A stretch of 64,000 nt of DNA. Source: Gammaproteobacteria bacterium UBA7310. GTDB lineage: Bacteria; Pseudomonadota; Gammaproteobacteria; Pseudomonadales; Ketobacteraceae. Numbering within the stretch: the first letter of the stretch is position 1; every line of letters starts with the position of its first letter. The notes below the pieces were generated by a model. That model did no database searches, was not told the DNA's origin, and saw nothing but the letters and a program-made list of their open reading frames with translations. The stretch covers positions 19,678-83,677 of the forward strand of contig DKQK01000043.1 in assembly GCA_002471665.1 (NCBI GenBank), read 5' to 3'. Below are positions 36,211-44,506 of this stretch, one piece after another. A program made the position numbers and the translations under genes.

Positions 36211-38609
36211 TTAAGAGAACAGCGCACTATCTATGATAGTTGTGTCAGTACTTCTTTGCTCATTTGAAAACTGAACGGTATAGCCCATCGTCTTGTAGCT
36301 CTTCTCTCGTTTATTGAACATGCGCTGGAGCATGGGGAGGCCACAGTCAACGTAGTCGTGAATGGTCACCTGCGTTTTGCCTTCTGATTCCCGATGAATC
36401 CTTCCCGCATATTGTGCCAGGAAACCTTTCCAGGCGATTGGTATAGCGAGAAACAATGTGTCCAGTCTGGGTAGATCAAAGCCCTCTCCCACATATTTCC
36501 CGGTAGCGACGACAACCTGTGCTGAATGTAAGCATTCGTCAACACGCTTGCGTTCTGCGGCCTTCATCGCCCCTTTCAAGATGACTGAATCAATACCGCT
36601 TTCTGCAAGAAGATTGTTTATCATCTGCGCGTGTTCTCGTCTTTCTGTTAGGACGATTGGGTGCCTGTCTTCACGAACGCTATTGATAACATCTGAAACA
36701 ATACGTTGAGTTCGTTTATCGTTTTCCATGATCCATCGGTAGGCATCTGAAATCTTCGGCCGCTCTTCGGATCGAGAAAGATGCAGCGGGGGCGTATCGT
36801 AGAGTTGGTGAATTTGAACATCCTGCTCAAACTTTTCATCGTTTGAGCTTTTAACCTTGTGCCTGATGGGGCCGGCTGCCATAAAAATGATCTTTTGGTG
36901 GCCGTCCTGTCTTTCCGGTGTGGCTGTAAGACCAAGCACGTATTTCGCCCGAATTTCGTTTAACACCATTTCAAAGCGTGGCGCGGATACATGGTGACAT
37001 TCGTCGACGATCACATGTCCGTAATCCTGAACCATGGGGGAAATGGTATTGTCTTTCTTGTTAATCAGGCTTTGATACGTCGCGATATCAATAACGCCGG
37101 TTGGCTTTTTCTTTCCACCCCGTATGACACCGATCTCCGCTTCCGGCAAAAATGAGCGTAGTCTTTCCTGCCATTGGTCAAGCAGTTGGCGGCTGTGCAC
37201 CAGAATCAGTGTGTTGACTTTGCGCTTGGCAATCATTCCGATAGCCGTGACGGTTTTTCCAAACGCTGTGGGGGCATGCAGTATGCCAGATTCATGTCTG
37301 CACATTTCCTTTACGGCAGACTGTTGGTTTTTTCTCAAGGTTAATAATGGTTTTATACCTGAAAGCCTGGCGCCAAGCTCACGCTTGTCATCGATTTGGA
37401 CCTCTATATTGTTCTCTTTCAATAATTCGAGAGCATCGTCCAGGCATCCGCGTGGCAATGCCAGATAACCATTTTCAATACGTGCACAGGAAATAAATCG
37501 AGGAATGCCATGAGTCGAAAATCGAAGCGCCTATGTTTTAAAGAAAACTGGATTTGAAAAGCTGGCCAATCGTCTTAATCTGGCTGAAAGTGCGCTTGGT
37601 AGTTCCTTCATCGCAAAATACACGTGGTTGGCCAAGGTTACGGTAACTTGCTGAGGAGGGGGTTCAAGCGTCAGGGGTTTGGATTTAGCGGTTATTTCCC
37701 ACGGCGGCCGGGTATCGGTGATGTTCTGATCTGACATCAGGCTTACGTTTGAGGAAATCTGCGAAATTAGCGTGCTTAAATCCTGCTTGGACAGACGCTT
37801 TATCCGCGAAAGATACTGCCATTGATCGTCAATGATATTTAATTCTGCATCAACAAATGAGCTATTGCCTGCGAGTCTCGCTTCGCGTTGCAGTGGCAGT
37901 GCAATTAAATTGCCAAACCCTCCTTCGGGAAGAATATCCTGATTGGGAAACAGCCTGTCATAAGAATCGAAAGACAGGTTAGGGTAAATCTCCATCGCCT
38001 TATCGAGCAGGCCAAAACCCAATAAGCGAGCTTCGTTGGCGGGAACTTTGTCATCAAAAAATATCCAGAGGTGCGCGCCGTTTCCAGAGCGGGAAATCTC
38101 TACTGCGTGAGGTACGTTATATTCGGTTCAGGCTCTGGACATCGCTTTTACTTCGTCTTGCCAGTTGCCTTTATCGAAATCGACAGCCAGTAGAAAGCAG
38201 GTATTATCCTGGAGTAACGGGTAGAGGCCAACTATCTGCTGTCCAGCCAAGTGGCGATAAATAACCTGATCGTTTAATTCACTAAATTGGCGGTGAGAAC
38301 AATCCTGGCATTTGATACGTGGTTTGTTACAGATCCCTTTTACCCACTCGTTGTTACAAGCCACAGCATAGCCACTTCGTCCTTGTTGATTCTGCCAGCG
38401 GTTGGCAAAAATATCAATGCGGCCATGGAACAGGCCTCTGAAAATTGCTTTTTTTGTTTTGTAGAGAAGGAGCCTGAAACAGCAGGTATTGGCTTGGATT
38501 TTAACAGTTCTTCCCTGAGAGCTATGAGTTGCTGCTTTTCCCGCTCAAGCTCATTCAACCTCGCATCAATGTTGGAGATGTCCCGAAATTTATCTGAACG
38601 ATTAGGCAT
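36211..38609 (-). pseudogene. Interrupted AEP-primase/SF2-helicase gene (TOTE-type), higBA-linked
   Basis: Four aligned pieces read as one protein of about 800 residues. They are an N-terminal coiled coil (from ATG 38609), an archaeo-eukaryotic-primase-like domain, and an SF2 helicase (36211-37458). The primase motifs are LAVDFDKGN (DhD), RSGNGAHLWIFF (GxH) and FGNLIALPLQ. The helicase has APTAFGKT and the DECHH box. Lesions: a -1 shift at the A7 run 38449-38455, an in-frame TGA at 38128-38130 and an in-frame TAG at 37531-37533. Reading continues in one frame across both stops with family-like sequence. The start overlaps the higA stop (ATGCCTAA), so it was the third gene of that operon. A sequencing error could explain one lesion, hardly three. 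The helicase part might still be made. Confidence 0.82.
38448..38454 (-). promoter_or_regulatory. A AAA AAG slippery heptamer at the frameshift
   Basis: On the minus strand the zero-frame codons are cAA AAA AAG. This is exactly the phase used for -1 programmed frameshifting (dnaX-like), and a -1 slip would enter the frame that encodes the primase domain. No strong stimulatory stem-loop or upstream Shine-Dalgarno stimulator is visible. Confidence 0.4.
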
Positions 38610-38970
38610 GCGCTTGTGGTGGTTTTATCAACGACTCTGCCGGAATGCCCAGGCCCTCATGCAGTTTCCAGATCATCTTCAAAGTCAGCGAGCGTTTGTG
38701 ATTGAGAATCTCGTAAACTCGGTTGCTTTTTCCGATCATGGGCTCCAGATCTTTAACGGTTAAGCCTTTGCGTTCCATTTCAAATTTGATCGCTTCTACA
38801 GGGTCGGGCAAATCCATCGGAAAATGCCTGGCCTCATAAGCCTCAATCAGGGTGACCATGATATCCAGCTTCTCACCTTCAGGTGTGTCTGGACCAGCCA
38901 TCATCAGGCCTTCTATTTCTTTTAATGCCGCTCGGTAGTCGGCATCAGTTTTAATGGGTTTGATGTCCAT
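38602..38970 (-). CDS. higA: HigA-type antitoxin (XRE helix-turn-helix)
   Basis: 122 residues, slightly longer than many HigA proteins. The N-terminal part neutralises the toxin in the family (IKTDADYRAALKEIEGLM). The C-terminal XRE-type helix-turn-helix reads LTVKDLEPMIGKSNRVYEIL near 70-89. It follows higB by 33 bp, the usual inverted toxin-antitoxin order of hig loci. Its stop overlaps the start of the primase/helicase gene by 8 bp. It should bind the palindrome at 39315 together with the toxin. Confidence 0.9.
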   Translation of the reverse strand: MDIKPIKTDADYRAALKEIEGLMMAGPDTPEGEKLDIMVTLIEAYEARHFPMDLPDPVEAIKFEMERKGLTVKDLEPMIGKSNRVYEILNHKRSLTLKMIWKLHEGLGIPAESLIKPPQAHA

Positions 38971-39003
38971 AGTCTTTACCTTTCGTTTCTACTTCTTGGG
39001 CAA

Positions 39004-39306
39004 CTAAATAGTTTGTACGTCAATCTTGTCATACTGCGCATGAGTGCCAATAAAGCGGATGTATACAACTCGATAGGCGTAGTTGATCCAGACCACCAGT
39101 CGGTACTTGTTCCCTGCAATATTGAACACCACCCGACCATCTTTAAGGATGCTGGCATTCCTGAAGTCCTGCTTTACCTCGGCAGGTGAGCTCCAATCGG
39201 CATGCAAGGTATGACGGTGCCAAGCTAATGTTGGCTCCTTTGCATCCATATACTCCGGGCTTTCTTCCCAGAAGGCTTTCAGTGTCGACAGTGCGATGAT
39301 TCTCAT
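39004..39306 (-). CDS. higB: HigB-type mRNA interferase toxin
   Basis: 100 residues. The HigB family pattern is clear: ALSTLKAFWE at the N-terminus, the WSSPAEVKQDFRNASILKDG block near 38-57, and NKYRLVVWINYAYRVVYIRFIGTHAQYD at the end. The terminal GTHAQYDKID contains the conserved histidine and tyrosine of ribosome-dependent cleavage. The gene is intact, so the module may still be active. It is the first gene of the higB-higA-helicase operon. Confidence 0.92.
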   Translation of the reverse strand: MRIIALSTLKAFWEESPEYMDAKEPTLAWHRHTLHADWSSPAEVKQDFRNASILKDGRVVFNIAGNKYRLVVWINYAYRVVYIRFIGTHAQYDKIDVQTI

Positions 39307-39314
39307 ATGGCCAA

Positions 39315-39339
39315 CTATAGTCCCATTATGGGACTATAG
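39315..39339. promoter_or_regulatory. 25-bp perfect palindrome, HigBA operator
   Basis: CTATAGTCCCAT and ATGGGACTATAG are exact reverse complements around one T, ending 9 bp before the higB start codon. The position fits autoregulation by HigA. The CTATAG ends could double as a -10 box. Confidence 0.8.
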
Positions 39340-39805
39340 CAACAAGTTTTCGTAGGTGGGCAGACAAGTGCTTATAAGAAAACGAGATGATCCCCTCATA
39401 ACCAATTGAATTTATAGAATAATTTCGAACAAGCACAAGGGTGCCCCCTGAATAGCCCCAAGCTCTCGTAACTCACAGAGCGACTATTCCTATGAATCAG
39501 CCTTTCGGTACCTACTTCATAGATTCCCCACCCAAATAATGGCTATAACTCCACGGACTATAATACTCAAAAGCTTAATTTAGATAATTACAAAAGAGCA
39601 TCTTTCACAAAAGCTAATAGATTTCTAGGTCGACACTACCAAGAAATTTGAACATGTTACTAATGTGTGCTTTCAGTAACAGCAATCTAAATAATTTAGG
39701 TTGCTGTATCATTTGCATTACAGTGTGCCAGTCGACGAATTACGAGACGCCAATTCACGATTGTGAGACCTCAGTTCACGAATTATGAGATCCCACAAGT
39801 ACTTT
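39340..39805. other. Non-coding gap between higB and gyrB with 21/22-bp repeats
   Basis: No gene is seen. At 39734-39792 three imperfect repeats are spaced 22 and 21 bp apart: GACGAATTACGAGAC, CACGATTGTGAGAC and CACGAATTATGAGAT. Regularly spaced terminal repeats of this kind occur at ends of IS21-like or Tn7-like elements, but no transposase is present. Part of the gap should also hold the 3' end signals of gyrB. No terminator hairpin is obvious. Confidence 0.55.
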
Positions 39806-42232
39806 CTAAACATCCAGGTTGGAAACATTCAGCGCATTGGTTTCTATAAAGTCTCGGCGCGGCTCGACCTGATCCCCCATCAATGTGGTGAATATTTGAT
39901 CAGCCGCAATGGCGTCCTCGATGGTAACCTGAAGCATACGTCGCGTTTCCGGGTCCATGGTGGTTTCCCACAGTTGATCCGGGTTCATTTCCCCCAACCC
40001 TTTGTAGCGTTGGATCGCGTGGCCCCGTTTGGATTCCGTCATCAGCCAACTCAATGCCTGGTCAAAACTATCCACAGGTTGTGTCTTTTCGCCACGCTTG
40101 ATATAGGCCCCTTCTTCCAACAGCGTCATTAATTTTTCGCCCAAGGTGGCAATGGCTTTGTAATCATCCGATACCAGAAATTCCCTGGAGAGTATGTATT
40201 CCGTGGGCACTCCATGAGCCACCTGCAGAATCTTGGGAAGAAATATATGGCGCTCCTGGTCTTCAAACGTACTGACTTCATAGCGTTCCGTGGCCGGTGA
40301 TTTACCTGCCAGATGGGCATTCAGCTGCAGGCTCCACTTTGCCACCGTTTCGGATTGGGTCAGATCAGCTTCATACAGAGTAGGGGAGTAGATCAGTTGT
40401 TCCAACACAAAGGCAGGGTAGACCCGTGACAGTCGATCGATACGCTTATAAACAGTACGGTATTCTTTCACCAACTCTTCCAAAGCGGAGCCGCTAATAC
40501 CCGGTGCTTCCGCATTTACGTGCAGGGAGGCTTCATCCAGTGCGCTTTGTGTGAGGTAGTTTTCCAGCGCTGCATCGTCTTTAAGGTACTGTTCCTGCTT
40601 ACCTTTCTTGATTTTATACAGAGGTGGTTGGGCGATGTAGACATAGCCACGTTCGATCACCTCCGGCATTTGCCGAAAGAAGAAGGTCAGCAACAGGGTG
40701 CGAATGTGGGAACCGTCCACATCCGCGTCCGTCATAATGATGATGGAGTGGTAACGACATTTATCCGGATCGTACTCATCCTTACCAATGCCGCAGCCCA
40801 TGGCGGTAATCAACGTGCCCACCTCAGCGGAGGAAAGCATCTTATCAAAGCGGGCTTTTTCTACATTCAGAATCTTACCTTTCAGGGGCAGTATTGCCTG
40901 GGTTTTACGGTTACGGCCCTGCTTGGCCGATCCTCCCGCAGAATCACCCTCCACCAGGTACAGTTCCGACAGCGCCGGGTCTTTCTCCTGACAATCCGCC
41001 AACTTACCGGGCAATCCCGCAATATCCAGAACACCTTTGCGTCGGGTCATTTCCCGGGCTCGGCGGGCTGCGTCACGGGCCCGGGCTGCATCAATGATCT
41101 TGTTACAGATTATTTTGGCGTCGTTGGGATTTTCCAGCAGATAATCCTGCATGCGCTCCATCATATGCTGTTCCACCACCCCTTTAACCTCAGAAGACAC
41201 CAATTTGTCTTTGGTTTGGGATGAAAACTTGGGGTCCGGCACTTTTACCGACACGATGGCGGTGAGCCCTTCCCGGGCATCATCGCCACTGGTACTGACT
41301 TTTGCCTTCTTCTGTAAGCCTTCTTTTTCGATGTACGAATTCAAGCAGCGGGTGAGGGCGGCCCGGAATCCAGCCAGGTGGGTGCCACCGTCCCGCTGGG
41401 GGATGTTATTGGTGTAGCAATAGATATTTTCCTGGTAGGAATCATTCCATTGCAACGCAACTTCCACGGTGATGCCTTCGTCTTCCCGGCTGCCCTGGAA
41501 GTAGAATACCTGGTTAAGTGGGGTCTTATTCTGGTTCAGGTACGATACAAAGGCGGACAAACCACCCTCATATTGGAAAACATCTTCTTCACCGGAACGC
41601 TCATCCACCAGCACAATGCGTACACCGGAATTGAGGAATGACAGTTCTCGCAGGCGTTTTGCCAGTATGTCGTGGGAGAACTTGATATTAGTAAAGGTTT
41701 CAGAGGAAGGCCAAAAGTGTAATTCAGTACCGGTGCTGTCCGTATCCCCCACCGGCGCCAGGGGAGCTTCGGGAACACCATCCTGGTAGTGTTGCTCCCA
41801 TACTTTGCCTTCCCGGCGGATGGTGATTTTCAGTTTCGTGGACAGGGCGTTAACCACGGATACCCCTACACCGTGCAGGCCTCCCGACACCTTATAGGAA
41901 TTGTCATCGAATTTACCGCCGGCATGGAGCACTGTCATGATGACTTCGGCCGCAGATCTGCCTTCTTCGGGGTGAATATCAACGGGTATGCCACGACCGT
42001 TATCCGATACGGAGATGGATTCGTCCGGATGGATGACTACCCGAATCTCGGTGCAGTGGCCAGCCAATGCTTCATCGATGGAGTTGTCTACCACTTCGAA
42101 TACCATGTGGTGGAGACCTGTTCCGTCATCAGTATCACCGATGTACATGCCCGGACGTTTCCGGACAGCATCCAAGCCTTTTAATACTTTGATATTGGAT
42201 GAATCATAGGTGTTATTGGAATCATCAGACAT
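39806..42232 (-). CDS. gyrB: DNA gyrase subunit B
   Basis: 808 residues, the long gammaproteobacterial form with the insert in the TOPRIM region. The ATPase domain has VDNSIDEALAGHC and the GGLHGVGVSVVNAL lid near 113-126. The TOPRIM domain has LVEGDSAGGSAKQGRN near 424-439 and the acidic DADVDGSHIRTLL near 502. The C-terminus has the QRYKGLGEMNPDQLW block. It introduces negative supercoils with GyrA. It is the last gene of the dnaA-dnaN-recF-gyrB set, 26 bp after recF. Confidence 0.99.
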   Translation of the reverse strand: MSDDSNNTYDSSNIKVLKGLDAVRKRPGMYIGDTDDGTGLHHMVFEVVDNSIDEALAGHCTEIRVVIHPDESISVSDNGRGIPVDIHPEEGRSAAEVIMTVLHAGGKFDDNSYKVSGGLHGVGVSVVNALSTKLKITIRREGKVWEQHYQDGVPEAPLAPVGDTDSTGTELHFWPSSETFTNIKFSHDILAKRLRELSFLNSGVRIVLVDERSGEEDVFQYEGGLSAFVSYLNQNKTPLNQVFYFQGSREDEGITVEVALQWNDSYQENIYCYTNNIPQRDGGTHLAGFRAALTRCLNSYIEKEGLQKKAKVSTSGDDAREGLTAIVSVKVPDPKFSSQTKDKLVSSEVKGVVEQHMMERMQDYLLENPNDAKIICNKIIDAARARDAARRAREMTRRKGVLDIAGLPGKLADCQEKDPALSELYLVEGDSAGGSAKQGRNRKTQAILPLKGKILNVEKARFDKMLSSAEVGTLITAMGCGIGKDEYDPDKCRYHSIIIMTDADVDGSHIRTLLLTFFFRQMPEVIERGYVYIAQPPLYKIKKGKQEQYLKDDAALENYLTQSALDEASLHVNAEAPGISGSALEELVKEYRTVYKRIDRLSRVYPAFVLEQLIYSPTLYEADLTQSETVAKWSLQLNAHLAGKSPATERYEVSTFEDQERHIFLPKILQVAHGVPTEYILSREFLVSDDYKAIATLGEKLMTLLEEGAYIKRGEKTQPVDSFDQALSWLMTESKRGHAIQRYKGLGEMNPDQLWETTMDPETRRMLQVTIEDAIAADQIFTTLMGDQVEPRRDFIETNALNVSNLDV

Positions 42233-42258
42233 AAGTGCGGTGTGCTCCGGGTTCTGTA

Positions 42259-43365
42259 TCAGCGTGTTTCGGTAAAGGTTCCATGTTCCACGTGGAACAT
42301 CTTGTGTTCTTCCAGTGATGACAGGATTTCATCCGTAATCGATTGGTCGTTGATGGCGGTAATAAACGCCTGGCATGGAAACTCTTTTAAAAATCGAATT
42401 ACATTCTTGATATTCTTTTGATCAAGCTCAGCAGGAAGATCATCCAATAGAATCAACGGTGACACTCCGGTACGCTCTATCATCAAAGCGATCTGAGCCA
42501 GCCTAACACCGTATAATACCAGCTTTTTCTGCCCTCTGGAGCATATATCTTTAGCCAATGTACCCTGCCACAGGATATCCAAATCCGCCCTGTGTGGACC
42601 GTACAGGCAGCTCCTGCGCTCAACCTCTGTTTCAACCTTGATATTAAGGCAATCAGCGAAATCCGGCACCTGATCCATAGGCCAACCCGGCCTGTACCGT
42701 AATTGAACAGGTTCATGCACATCAAAATACGCGGACAGTATACGATTCAATTGTTGTTCCAGTACGTCCGCGTAGGCACAGCGTTCCTTATGTAGCCGCG
42801 CCCCGTAGCGGGCCATCACGGAATTCCAATGTCGAAGATCCGAAACCTTGATGCTTTTTGAATGTTTAAGCAGGGCGTTCTTTTGCCGTAACGAATCCCG
42901 GTAGTGAATCCAGAGTTCCATAAAGGAATGTTCCACGTGAAACATTCCCCAATCCAACATACCACGGCGTGAAGACGGACCACCCTCAATGAGCTCTATC
43001 GAGGTGGTATCAATGGAAATAGAAGGGACGAGCTTGGCCAATGCGGAGACGCGATTCTGAGTCTTACCATCAATACGGGCTGTGGTATTGCCTGCAGTAT
43101 CCTTGGAGAACCCCACTCTAGCCGTACCAAAACGCTCGGAATAAACGGTACTGAACACGACAAATTCTTTGGCTTCTTTGCGAATCAGCTTTTTAGCATC
43201 GGGGGCACGAAAAGATCGTCCATTGGACAGCAGCGAGATGGCCTCCAAGAAGCTGGTTTTTCCACTGCCATTGGGGCCAACGATAAAATTAGTACGGGGA
43301 TTGGGATCGATGGAAACATGCTGGAGATTACGCACATTGGTAATCTCCAGGAAGGACAGCCGCAT
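42259..43365 (-). CDS. recF: DNA replication and repair protein RecF
   Basis: 368 residues. An SMC-like ATPase has Walker A VGPNGSGKTSFLE near 30-42, the signature-like CSRGQKKLVLYGVRLAQ near 280 and Walker B LILLDDLPAELD near 303. It acts in single-strand gap repair with RecO and RecR. It begins 7 bp after dnaN. The coding sequence contains two parS-like palindromes (42284-42299 and 42929-42944), each encoding the peptide FHVEH, so the protein sequence seems shaped by the DNA sites. Confidence 0.97.
   Translation of the reverse strand: MRLSFLEITNVRNLQHVSIDPNPRTNFIVGPNGSGKTSFLEAISLLSNGRSFRAPDAKKLIRKEAKEFVVFSTVYSERFGTARVGFSKDTAGNTTARIDGKTQNRVSALAKLVPSISIDTTSIELIEGGPSSRRGMLDWGMFHVEHSFMELWIHYRDSLRQKNALLKHSKSIKVSDLRHWNSVMARYGARLHKERCAYADVLEQQLNRILSAYFDVHEPVQLRYRPGWPMDQVPDFADCLNIKVETEVERRSCLYGPHRADLDILWQGTLAKDICSRGQKKLVLYGVRLAQIALMIERTGVSPLILLDDLPAELDQKNIKNVIRFLKEFPCQAFITAINDQSITDEILSSLEEHKMFHVEHGTFTETR
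42284..42299. other. parS-like centromere site in recF (variant 1)
   Basis: TGTTCCACGTGGAACA is a perfect 16-bp palindrome and matches the chromosomal parS consensus TGTTNCACGTGNAACA bound by ParB. It lies about 4 kb from the origin, a normal parS location. No parAB genes lie in this window. Confidence 0.85.
42929..42944. other. parS-like centromere site in recF (variant 2)
   Basis: TGTTCCACGTGAAACA is identical to the well-known consensus parS of Bacillus subtilis and related ParB systems. It lies 645 bp from the first site inside the same gene. Confidence 0.9.
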
Positions 43366-43372
43366 GAGGACC

Positions 43373-44476
43373 CTACAGACGCATGGGCATTACAACGTAC
43401 ATGGCAGAATCGTCAGTGGCATCCGTCACCAAAGCGCTGCTGTTGGAATCGGCCAACTGGATCTTGACCGTTTCACTGCGTATCACATTCATGACATCCA
43501 GCAAATAGTTAACGTTAAAACCAATCTCCAACTCGTTGCCTTCGTAATCGACGTTGATGGTTTCTTCCGCTTCTTCCTGCTCCGGGTTATTGGCCACGGT
43601 GGTTAAGCTTCCACTCACCAGCCGCAAGCGAACACCACGGTATTTCTCATTGGAAAGAATGGACACCCGGGAAAAGCATTGCTTCATCTCATTCTTATCG
43701 CTAAGAACCGTCTTGTCACTATTCTTGGGCAACACCCGCTCGTAATCCGGGAACTTGCCGTCTATTAATTTTGACGTAAACCGTAAATCGGTGCTCTCAA
43801 CGCGAATATGGTTGGGGCTCAATGCCACGGACACGTCAGAGTCCACATCAGCAAATAACTTGGCCAACTCCAGCACCCCTTTTCGGGGAACAATGGCTTG
43901 AATGCGGCTCTCAACTTCTACCTGAATCTCCGCGTTACACAACGCCAGGCGGTGACCGTCTGTGGATACCGCCTTAAGCAAGTTGGTGGATACTTCAAAC
44001 AACATGCCGTTTAGATAAAAACGCACATCCTGCTGGGCCATGGCAAACCCGGTACGGTCGATTACTGACTTCAGATAACCCTGATTAATGGAGAAGGTAA
44101 CATTACCGTCGGTCTCCTCAAGATTGGGAAACTCATTGGACGGCAGAGTCGCTAGACTGAAGCGGCTGCGCCCGGATTTCACCATCAACTTTTGTTCGTC
44201 CGTGACAAACTGGATCGTGCTTTCGTCGGGTAACGATTTGCAAATATCCAGTAATTTCTTGGCCGGCACCGTGATTTCAGCGTGATCGTATTGGTTATCC
44301 AGGGGGATGTGGGCAACCAGTTCCACTTCCAGGTCCGTGCCGGTCAACGACAGCGTATCGCCATCCACAACCAATAGTACATTAGACAACACGGGTAGCG
44401 TCTGGCGCCGCTCCACCACACCGGCCACCTGCTGCAATGGTCTTAATAATTTTTCACGCTCTATGGTAAAGTTCAT
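43373..44476 (-). CDS. dnaN: DNA polymerase III sliding clamp (beta subunit)
   Basis: 367 residues, the standard length, with three clamp domains. The N-terminus MNFTIEREKLLRPLQQVAGV and the C-terminus ending in YVVMPMRL are typical; the latter forms part of the protein-binding edge. The ATG at 44476 is preferred over an in-frame TTG at 44488. It lies 30 bp after dnaA and 7 bp before recF in one transcription unit. Confidence 0.98.
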   Translation of the reverse strand: MNFTIEREKLLRPLQQVAGVVERRQTLPVLSNVLLVVDGDTLSLTGTDLEVELVAHIPLDNQYDHAEITVPAKKLLDICKSLPDESTIQFVTDEQKLMVKSGRSRFSLATLPSNEFPNLEETDGNVTFSINQGYLKSVIDRTGFAMAQQDVRFYLNGMLFEVSTNLLKAVSTDGHRLALCNAEIQVEVESRIQAIVPRKGVLELAKLFADVDSDVSVALSPNHIRVESTDLRFTSKLIDGKFPDYERVLPKNSDKTVLSDKNEMKQCFSRVSILSNEKYRGVRLRLVSGSLTTVANNPEQEEAEETINVDYEGNELEIGFNVNYLLDVMNVIRSETVKIQLADSNSSALVTDATDDSAMYVVMPMRL

Positions 44477-44506
44477 AACCAATCCCAAAGGTTAGTTAGT
44501 GCTAAC

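Noticed and set aside
37531..38022. Treating the primase fragments as separate small genes
   Set aside because: All fragments align in order to one primase/helicase protein and lack their own ribosome sites, so one interrupted gene is the better reading.
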